A DNA stretch of 5,138 bases from Competibacteraceae bacterium UBA2788. Its GTDB lineage: Bacteria > Pseudomonadota > Gammaproteobacteria > Competibacterales > Competibacteraceae. This document shows, piece by piece, positions 1 to 5,138 of this stretch; position 1 is the first letter of the stretch, and every line of letters begins with the position of its first letter. The notes beneath the pieces are model-generated. The model ran no database searches. It saw only the letters and a program-made list of their open reading frames with translations, and was not told the origin of the DNA. A program made the position numbers and the translations under genes. Location of the stretch: the NCBI GenBank assembly GCA_002352185.1, contig DEHY01000180.1:22129-27266 (forward strand). The letters run 5' to 3'.

Positions 1-339
1 GCCCATCTGGCGACCCTGTTACCGGCCAATGTCTGCATTTCGGTGATGACGCACGCCGAATTGCTGTACGGATTGAAGCGGCTGCCTCCTGAACATCGGC
101 TGCACCTGGCTGTGCGCCACTTGCTCAAAATCGTGCGAGTGCTGCCCTGGGATGCGGACGCGGCGGATTTTTACGCCGATATCCGCTACCAACTGGTTAC
201 AACCGGCCAGCCCATCGGGGAAATGGATATGATGATTGCAGCGCATTCGCTATCGGCCAGCGCCGTTCTGGTCACGAACAACATCCGCCATTACCAGCGT
301 ATCGCCGCTCCGCTGATCCTGGTCAACTGGAGCGAATAG
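1..339 (+). CDS. vapC: VapC-family PIN-domain toxin (3' part, start outside window)
   Basis: This is the toxin ribonuclease of a type II VapBC toxin-antitoxin pair. Family members cleave specific RNAs, often initiator tRNA, using a Mg-binding acidic pocket, and are held inactive by VapB. The reading frame is open from base 1, so the 112 visible residues are the C-terminal part of a protein usually about 130 long. By comparison with VapC of Shigella, roughly 25 N-terminal residues with the first catalytic Asp are missing. Visible PIN features are Glu20 in THAELLYG, Asp76 in IGEMDMMIAAH, the VTNN motif at 91-94 followed by RHYQRI, and a C-terminal NWSE. A start at the GTG of base 43 is unlikely because the conserved segment before it (VCIS) is also coding. 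The cognate vapB would lie upstream, outside the window. GC is 58% by hand count, lower than in the next gene. The family call is firm; activity cannot be judged without the N-terminus. Confidence 0.9.
   Translation, partial: AHLATLLPANVCISVMTHAELLYGLKRLPPEHRLHLAVRHLLKIVRVLPWDADAADFYADIRYQLVTTGQPIGEMDMMIAAHSLSASAVLVTNNIRHYQRIAAPLILVNWSE
329..332 (+). promoter_or_regulatory. Ribosome-binding site for the YejF-like ATPase
   Basis: GGAG lies 7 bases before the GTG at 340, inside the last codons of vapC. It supports the GTG as the real start: the preceding in-frame codon is the vapC stop, and the first in-frame ATG is about 90 codons further on, beyond the Walker A motif. Its location within vapC means that translation of the two genes is probably coupled. 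Confidence 0.65.
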
Positions 340-1944
340 GTGGACGCCACGCTTCCCCTCCTCGAAGTTCGCAACCTGTCGGTATCCTTCGGCGCGACGG
401 CGGCGGTCAAACAGGTTTCCTTCACTCTGAATCGCGGCGAAACGCTGGCACTGGTTGGAGAAAGCGGTTCCGGCAAATCGGTGTCGGCGCTGTCGCTGCT
501 GCAACTGCTGCCGTATCCCCACGCCCACCATCCCGGCGGCAGTATCCGCCTGCGCGGCGTGGAGCTGCTGGGCGCGGCCCCGGATCGGTTGCGCGCCGTG
601 CGCGGCAATCAAATCGCAATGGTGTTTCAGGAACCCATGACCTCGCTCAATCCGCTGCACTCGATTGAGAAGCAGATCAGTGAAACGCTGATCCTGCATA
701 AAGGGTTGAACGGCGCCCGGCTGCGGGCGCGGATTCTGGAATTGCTGGATTGGGTCGGTCTGCCCGATGCCGCCCACCGGCTGAACGCCTTGCCGCATGA
801 ACTGTCCGGCGGGCAGCGTCAGCGGGTGATGATCGCCATGGCGCTGGCCAATGATCCCGACATTCTCATCGCCGACGAGCCGACCACCGCCCTTGATGTC
901 ACCATCCAGGCACAGATTCTCAAGCTGCTGAAGGAATTGCAGGCGCGGCTGGGCATGGCGATCCTGTTCATCACTCACGACCTCGGCATCGTCCGCAAGA
1001 TAGCGGATCGAGTGTGCGTCATGCGCGCCGGCGAGGTGGTGGAAACCGGCGCAGTCGCCGATCTTTTCGCCCATCCACAACATCTCTACACCCGGCAATT
1101 GCTGGCCGCCGAACCCGGGGGCGAACCGCCGCCCGATGCGCCCGATGCGCCGGAAGTGATGTCCAGCGAGCAATTGCGGGTCTGGTTTCCGCTGAAACGC
1201 GGCCTGTTTGGGCGGGTGGCGGCTCACGTCAAAGCGGTGGATGGCGTCAGCATCAGCGTGCGGGAAGGGCAGACACTGGGCGTGGTCGGCGAGAGCGGTT
1301 CCGGCAAGACCACGCTGGGACTGGCGCTGCTGCGCTTATTGTCCAGCGCGGGCGCAATTCGGTTCGAGGGTCAGCGGATAGACGGACTGCACAGCCGGGC
1401 GCTGCGCCCGTTGCGCAAAGCCATGCAGATCGTCTTTCAGGATCCGTTCGGTTCGCTCAGCCCCCGATTGTCGGTGGGCGAGATCGTTGAAGAAGGCTTG
1501 CTGGTGCATGGTCTGGCCGGCGACCGCGCCGCCCGCCGCGCCCGGATTGTTCAGGCGCTGGAAGAAGTCGGCCTGGATCCGGATACGCAGGATCGCTATC
1601 CGCATGAATTTTCCGGCGGTCAGCGCCAGCGCATCGCCATCGCCCGCGCCTTGGCCCTGCAACCGCGCCTGCTGATTCTGGACGAGCCGACCAGCGCGCT
1701 GGACGTATCGGTACAGGCGCAGATCGTTGACCTGCTGCGGGAGTTGCAGCGCCGTTACCGGCTGGCCTATGTGTTTATCAGCCACGATCTGCGGGTGGTG
1801 CGCGCCCTGGCAAATCATCTGCTGGTGATGAAAAACGGTCGGGTGGTGGAAGCAGGTCCGGCACGGCGGGTATTCGACGGTCCGCAGCATCCTTATACCC
1901 AGGCATTGCTCGCCGCCGCGCTGAATCTGGAGGTGGTCGCGTGA
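340..1944 (+). CDS. yejF: YejF-type ABC transporter ATP-binding protein with two fused ATPase domains
   Basis: This cytoplasmic ATPase probably powers an oligopeptide importer of the YejABEF type, which in E. coli takes up microcin C and other peptides. At 534 residues it is close to E. coli YejF (529) and resembles it throughout. The first ATPase domain has Walker A GESGSGKS at 40-47, Q-loop Gln97, signature LSGGQ at 155-159, Walker B ending in Glu180 and switch His213. An oligopeptide-type C-terminal extension ([11 protein letters not shown]) follows at about 245-255. A Pro/Asp-rich linker (about 260-272) leads to the second domain: Walker A GESGSGKT at 317-324, Gln367, FSGGQ at 424-428, Walker B ending in Glu449, His482 and HPYTQALL at 517-524. 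All catalytic motifs are intact in both halves, so both sites should hydrolyse ATP. The GTG start directly follows the vapC stop; the end overlaps rnhA by 4 bp. No permease or binding-protein gene is adjacent. The family is certain; the exact substrate is inferred. Confidence 0.93.
   Translation: MDATLPLLEVRNLSVSFGATAAVKQVSFTLNRGETLALVGESGSGKSVSALSLLQLLPYPHAHHPGGSIRLRGVELLGAAPDRLRAVRGNQIAMVFQEPMTSLNPLHSIEKQISETLILHKGLNGARLRARILELLDWVGLPDAAHRLNALPHELSGGQRQRVMIAMALANDPDILIADEPTTALDVTIQAQILKLLKELQARLGMAILFITHDLGIVRKIADRVCVMRAGEVVETGAVADLFAHPQHLYTRQLLAAEPGGEPPPDAPDAPEVMSSEQLRVWFPLKRGLFGRVAAHVKAVDGVSISVREGQTLGVVGESGSGKTTLGLALLRLLSSAGAIRFEGQRIDGLHSRALRPLRKAMQIVFQDPFGSLSPRLSVGEIVEEGLLVHGLAGDRAARRARIVQALEEVGLDPDTQDRYPHEFSGGQRQRIAIARALALQPRLLILDEPTSALDVSVQAQIVDLLRELQRRYRLAYVFISHDLRVVRALANHLLVMKNGRVVEAGPARRVFDGPQHPYTQALLAAALNLEVVA
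1131..1151 (+). repeat. 9-bp tandem repeat in the ATPase interdomain linker
   Basis: GCCCGATGC occurs twice in perfect tandem (1131-1139 and 1140-1148), followed by a partial third copy (GCC). Being a multiple of three it keeps frame, and together with the flanking codons it encodes a Pro-Asp-Ala repeat in the linker between the two ATPase domains. It probably arose by slippage and should be neutral for folding, since linkers tolerate length change. Confidence 0.8.
1929..1933 (+). promoter_or_regulatory. Ribosome-binding site for rnhA
   Basis: GGAGG lies 7 bases before the GTG at 1941, within the last codons of the ATPase gene. This strong site decides the rnhA start and places it in a GTGA overlap with the upstream stop codon, a layout typical of termination-reinitiation coupling. 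Confidence 0.75.
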
Positions 1945-2420
1945 ACGGGAATGCAGCGCAGAACGAGGTGGTGAACCTGTTCACTGACGGCGCCTGTTCC
2001 GGCAATCCCGGCCCTGGCGGCTGGGGGGCGTTGCTGCGCTACCGGGAGCATGAGAAGGAATTGTCCGGCGGCGAACCCGCCACCACCAATAACCGCATGG
2101 AAATGCTGGCGGTGATCAGCGGATTGGAGGCGCTCAAGCAGCCGATGCGGGTGCGGATTTGCACCGACAGCCAGTACGTGATGAAGGGCATGACGGAATG
2201 GCTGGCGGCGTGGAAGCGGCGCGGCTGGAAAACGGCTGACCGGCAGCCGGTCAAGAACATGGATTTATGGCAGCGGCTGGAAGTCGCCCTGGCTCCACAC
2301 CAGGTGGAATGGGAATGGGTGCGCGGCCACAGCGGCCATCCTGAAAACGAGCGGGTAGACGAACTGGCGCGTGCGGCGGTCCAACGGGTGAAACAGCAAC
2401 CCGTTCACCGCCCGGGATGA
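1941..2420 (+). CDS. rnhA: Ribonuclease HI
   Basis: RNase HI cleaves the RNA strand of RNA-DNA hybrids, removing R-loops and helping to remove primers in the cytoplasm. The 159-residue product is near the 155 residues of the E. coli enzyme. All active-site residues are present at a constant offset of +6 from E. coli: Asp16 ([13 protein letters not shown]), Glu54 (TTNNRMEM), Asp76 (CTDSQYV), His130 (VRGHSGH) and Asp140 (ERVDELA). The Trp/Lys-rich basic handle that grips the hybrid is visible at about 87-105 ([11 protein letters not shown]). The GTG start is supported by GGAGG 7 bases upstream and by a 4-bp overlap with the ATPase gene. The C-terminus ends in a short unconserved tail. In E. coli rnhA is divergent from dnaQ; here dnaE converges on it instead, with 18 bp between the stop codons. 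No promoter of its own is visible, so expression probably depends on upstream transcription. Confidence 0.97.
   Translation: MNGNAAQNEVVNLFTDGACSGNPGPGGWGALLRYREHEKELSGGEPATTNNRMEMLAVISGLEALKQPMRVRICTDSQYVMKGMTEWLAAWKRRGWKTADRQPVKNMDLWQRLEVALAPHQVEWEWVRGHSGHPENERVDELARAAVQRVKQQPVHRPG
2376..2411. terminator. Inverted repeat at the rnhA-dnaE convergence, possible weak bidirectional terminator
   Basis: GCGGT (2376-2380) pairs with ACCGC (2407-2411), and AACGGGT (2383-2389) pairs with ACCCGTT (2399-2405). This gives 12 bp with a small asymmetric internal loop and a 9-base apical loop. It lies within the last codons of rnhA and just beyond the dnaE stop, so transcripts from either strand could fold there. 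No T-tract follows on either strand (the nearest is CCTTT at 2436-2440 on plus), so it is not a canonical intrinsic terminator. It could instead protect 3' ends or be chance. Confidence 0.35.
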
Positions 2421-2438
2421 AACACGGCAAACGCGCCT

Positions 2439-5138
2439 TTAACCCAGGCTGTTGCGATCCGCAGCCGGTTGCTGCTCATAGCGCAATCGCACCCGCTCTG
2501 TGCCGACCAGTTCGCGGAGCTGTTTAAGCAGCGCTTCGCTGGGTCTGACCCGCCAGTGCTGGCCGAACGCCAGCCCCACCCGCGCCCCACTGCCGGTATA
2601 TTCCACCCACACTGCACAGCGCCCCTCGGGGCGATGTTCGGCCAGCACCTTCGCCAGTTGCCGCAGCATTCCCGTTGCGCACTGCTGCGCATCCAGCCGC
2701 AGCCACAGCCGACGGGCAAACTCGGCGCGCGCCCCGTCCAGATCCAGCACCCGTTCGACGTTCAGGCGCATGGCCTGGTTGAATTCATCCCAGCCCAGCG
2801 CGCCCTGCACCACCAGAATGGCGTCTTCGACGATCAACTGCCGGTGCCGCTCATACACTTCCGGGAAGATGCGGACCTCCAGCCGCCCGCTGCCGTCGTC
2901 CAGAGTGACGAAACCAATCCGCCCGCCCCGATTGGCGTTGCGGGTGCGCAGGCTCGCCACCAGTCCGGCGACCGTTACCGAGCGGTCGCTGCCCCGGCGC
3001 AGGCTTCCCCCATTCTCGGTCAGATCGTGCAGCCGCGCCGCGCCGAGCGCCGCCAGTTCCGCCGCGATGCGGTGGACGGGATGGCCGGTCAGATAAACCC
3101 CCAGCGTCTCCTTCTCGCCGCGCAGCCGCTCCTCCTCGTCCCATTCAGGCACTTTGGCAACATGCAATGGCCGTGTCGGCGCTTTCCCGGCAGCGGCGAG
3201 TCCGAACATATCGTTCTGGCCGGCGGCGTCATTGCGGGAATGCTGTTCGGCCAGTCGCAACGCCTCCGGCAATTGCGCCGTCAGCGTCGCCCGGTTGGAG
3301 CCGAGCGCGTCAAAGGCCCCGCAACGGATCAGCGAATCCAGCACCCGGCGGTTGAGCTTGCGCAAATCCACCCGCTGGCACAGGTCGAACAGATCGCGGA
3401 ATAGCCCGCCTTGTTGCCGCTCCTGCATCAGCGCCTCGATAGCGCTCTCGCCGACGCCCTTGATCGCCCCCAGGCCGTAGCGGATTTCGCCGGATGCACC
3501 GACCGTAAAACGGTATTCAGAGGTGTTGATGGCCGGCGGGGCCAGCGTCAGGTTCATGCGACGGCATTCTTCGATCAGGATCACCACCTTATCGGTTTTG
3601 TCCATATCCGACGACAGCGCCGCCGCCATGAACGCCGCCGGATAATGCGCTTTCAGCCAGGCGGTCTGGTAGGACACCAGGGCGTAAGCGGCGCTGTGCG
3701 ACTTGTTGAAACCGTAACCTGCAAATTTGTCTATTAAATCAAAAATATAGGTTGCCGTTTCCGGTTCGACCCGACGGGCCTTGGCGCCATTGACGAAGCC
3801 TTCGCGCTGCTTGGCCATCTTCTCGGCGTCTTTCTTGCCCATGGCGCGCCGGAGCAAATCCGCCCCGCCCAGGCTGTATCCCGCCAGCACCTGGGCAATT
3901 TGCATCACCTGTTCCTGATAGAGGATGACGCCAAACGTGGGCTTGAGAATGGTTGCCAGCGCTGGGTGGGGATATTCAATGCGGGCGTGGCCGTGCTTGC
4001 GGTCAATGAAGTCGTCCACCATGCCCGATTGCAGCGGGCCGGGCCGAAACAGCGCCACCAGCGCCACGATTTCCTCAAAGCAGTCCGGTTGCAGGCGGCG
4101 GATCAGATCCTTCATGCCGCTGGATTCCAACTGGAAAATCGCCGTGGTCTGATAGCGTTTGAGCAGATCGAAGGTTTTGGCGTCGCCCAGCGGCAGGGCG
4201 GAAATATCCAGCGCGGCCTCGCCCGTCGTCGCTCGCTGCTGGTTGATGGTCTGCACCGCCCAATCAATGATGGTCAGGGTGCGCAGCCCCAGAAAGTCGA
4301 ACTTGACCAGCCCGGCGGCTTCCACGTCGTCCTTGTCGAACTGGGTGATCAGGCTGGAATCGCCCTCTTCGCAGTACAGCGGCGCGAAATCGGTCAGCGT
4401 AGACGGCGCGATCACCACGCCGCCGGCGTGTTTGCCCACGTTGCGCGCCAATCCTTCCAGCGAGCGGGCCAGATCGAGCAGCGTCCGCACTTCCTCGTCA
4501 TTTTCGTACAGCCGCCGCAACTCGGCTTCCTGCTCGATGGCCTTGTCCAGCGTGATCCCCAGTTCAAACGGAATCAGCTTGGCGATGCGGTCTACGAAAC
4601 CGTAGGGATGGCCCAGCACCCGGCCCACGTCGCGCACCACCGCCTTGGCCGCCATGCTGCCATGGGTTGCGATCTGCGACACCCGGTCGCGCCCGTAGCG
4701 CTGGGCGACGTACTCAATCACCCGGTCGCGCCCTTCCATGCAGAAATCAATGTCGAAATCCGGCATCGACACCCGTTCGGGATTCAGGAAGCGCTCAAAC
4801 AGCAGGTCATAGGCCAGCGGGTCCAGATCGGTGATGCCGAGCGCATAGGCCACCAGCGATCCAGCGCCGGAGCCGCGCCCCGGCCCAACCGGCACCCCAT
4901 GCGCCCGCGCCCACTGAATAAAATCGGCGACGATCAGGAAATAGCCGGGGAAACCCATCTGGATGATGACGCCGAGTTCCTGCTCCAGCCGCTCGTCGTA
5001 AGGCTGGCGGCGGATGGTGAAATCGGGCGCGGCAGGGTCAAACAGCCGTGGCAACCGTTGTTCCAGCCCGGCGCGGGCCTGAGTCGAGAAACAGGCGGCG
5101 GTGGTCATTCCTTCCGGCACCGGAAAATCCGGCAACAC
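2439..5138 (-). CDS. dnaE: DNA polymerase III alpha subunit (C-terminal 899 residues, 5' end outside window)
   Basis: DnaE is the replicative polymerase that synthesises chromosomal DNA within the Pol III holoenzyme, paired with the proofreading subunit DnaQ and the beta clamp. The frame is open to the window edge. The fragment aligns from about E. coli residue 275, so the N-terminal PHP domain is missing. Positions below count from the edge. The palm holds [11 protein letters not shown] at 83-93 and the catalytic Asp127 and Asp129 (PDFDIDF) and Asp281 (KFDFLGLRT), matching E. coli Asp401, Asp403 and Asp555. Fingers-region motifs follow, including [12 protein letters not shown] at 363-374, [12 protein letters not shown] at 405-416 and [18 protein letters not shown] at 474-491. 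A helix-hairpin-helix lies at about 554-570 (GAIKGVGE), a clamp-binding QNDMF at 641-645 (E. coli QADMF), an OB fold at about 718-800 and the tau-binding domain at about 810-890. A tail of roughly ten residues exceeds the E. coli end. The first visible codon, GTG, is internal and not a start. No frameshift or lost motif is seen; one AT-rich patch lies at codons 464-472. Confidence 0.98.
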   Translation of the reverse strand: MLPDFPVPEGMTTAACFSTQARAGLEQRLPRLFDPAAPDFTIRRQPYDERLEQELGVIIQMGFPGYFLIVADFIQWARAHGVPVGPGRGSGAGSLVAYALGITDLDPLAYDLLFERFLNPERVSMPDFDIDFCMEGRDRVIEYVAQRYGRDRVSQIATHGSMAAKAVVRDVGRVLGHPYGFVDRIAKLIPFELGITLDKAIEQEAELRRLYENDEEVRTLLDLARSLEGLARNVGKHAGGVVIAPSTLTDFAPLYCEEGDSSLITQFDKDDVEAAGLVKFDFLGLRTLTIIDWAVQTINQQRATTGEAALDISALPLGDAKTFDLLKRYQTTAIFQLESSGMKDLIRRLQPDCFEEIVALVALFRPGPLQSGMVDDFIDRKHGHARIEYPHPALATILKPTFGVILYQEQVMQIAQVLAGYSLGGADLLRRAMGKKDAEKMAKQREGFVNGAKARRVEPETATYIFDLIDKFAGYGFNKSHSAAYALVSYQTAWLKAHYPAAFMAAALSSDMDKTDKVVILIEECRRMNLTLAPPAINTSEYRFTVGASGEIRYGLGAIKGVGESAIEALMQERQQGGLFRDLFDLCQRVDLRKLNRRVLDSLIRCGAFDALGSNRATLTAQLPEALRLAEQHSRNDAAGQNDMFGLAAAGKAPTRPLHVAKVPEWDEEERLRGEKETLGVYLTGHPVHRIAAELAALGAARLHDLTENGGSLRRGSDRSVTVAGLVASLRTRNANRGGRIGFVTLDDGSGRLEVRIFPEVYERHRQLIVEDAILVVQGALGWDEFNQAMRLNVERVLDLDGARAEFARRLWLRLDAQQCATGMLRQLAKVLAEHRPEGRCAVWVEYTGSGARVGLAFGQHWRVRPSEALLKQLRELVGTERVRLRYEQQPAADRNSLG

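Noticed and set aside
250..1227. A 325-codon open frame on the minus strand opposite vapC and the ATPase gene
   Set aside because: It is antisense to well-conserved coding sequence, its product is Gln/His/Arg-rich with no recognisable domain, and long antisense frames are expected in GC-rich genes. The same applies to the minus-strand frame at 1336-1890.
463..1307. Shared 14-mer AGCGGTTCCGGCAA at 463-476 and 1294-1307 as a direct repeat element
   Set aside because: It encodes the same Walker A residues in the two homologous ATPase domains, so it reflects domain duplication and not a mobile or regulatory repeat.
2469..3404. Long plus-strand open frames opposite dnaE, of 311 and 198 codons
   Set aside because: They lie opposite intact dnaE domains, are low in complexity (Gln/Pro/Arg- or Ser/Arg-rich), and have no convincing ribosome-binding site or homology that I recognise. 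They are shadows of GC-rich codon usage.
3722..3755. AT-rich patch in dnaE as a promoter
   Set aside because: TTGTCT and a TATAGG-like hexamer on the plus strand are only 13 bases apart, too close for a sigma-70 promoter, and no gene follows that would need one.
3843..3850. GGCGCGCC palindrome within dnaE
   Set aside because: An 8-base GC palindrome in a GC-rich gene is expected by chance and has no partner or context.
5136..5138. GTG at the window edge as a dnaE start codon
   Set aside because: The residues that follow align to about position 275 of E. coli DnaE, so the codon is an internal valine and the gene continues outside the window.

Overview
This 5.1 kb window is fully packed with genes and looks like chromosomal DNA of a GC-rich gammaproteobacterium. 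DnaE, RNase HI and the YejF-type ATPase all resemble the E. coli proteins closely along their length, but the GC content is far above that of enterics. A Chromatiales- or Competibacter-like lineage would fit, though the genus cannot be fixed from this window.

Layout. The plus strand carries three closely linked genes. The first is the 3' part of a VapC-family PIN-domain toxin (1-339), cut by the window edge. The second is a complete fused double-ATPase ABC protein of the YejF type (340-1944). The third is a complete rnhA encoding RNase HI (1941-2420). Spacing is minimal: vapC stops with TAG and yejF begins with GTG on the very next base and in the same frame, while yejF and rnhA overlap by 4 bp (GTGA). 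Both downstream genes use GTG starts with a GGAG or GGAGG ribosome-binding site placed inside the preceding gene, so the three are probably co-transcribed and translationally coupled. On the minus strand the 3' three-quarters of dnaE, the replicative DNA polymerase III alpha subunit, converges on rnhA (2439-5138). Only 18 bp separate the two stop codons, and a 12-bp interrupted inverted repeat lies in the last codons of rnhA.

How the genes relate. RNase HI and Pol III alpha both belong to DNA replication. The YejF-like ATPase would energise a peptide importer whose permease genes are not in the window. The toxin gene is an accessory element that sits where a yej permease gene might be expected. 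Its GC content (58% by hand count over 339 bp) is below that of the ATPase gene (68-77% in three sampled 60-bp lines).

I see no undescribed system. The items most worth a second look are the one-stop-codon junction between vapC and yejF, the probable insertion of a toxin-antitoxin module into a transporter operon, and a sharply AT-rich patch of rare codons inside dnaE. There is no gene-free stretch of 300 bases, and I found no tRNA, rRNA, CRISPR array, insertion sequence or attachment site.
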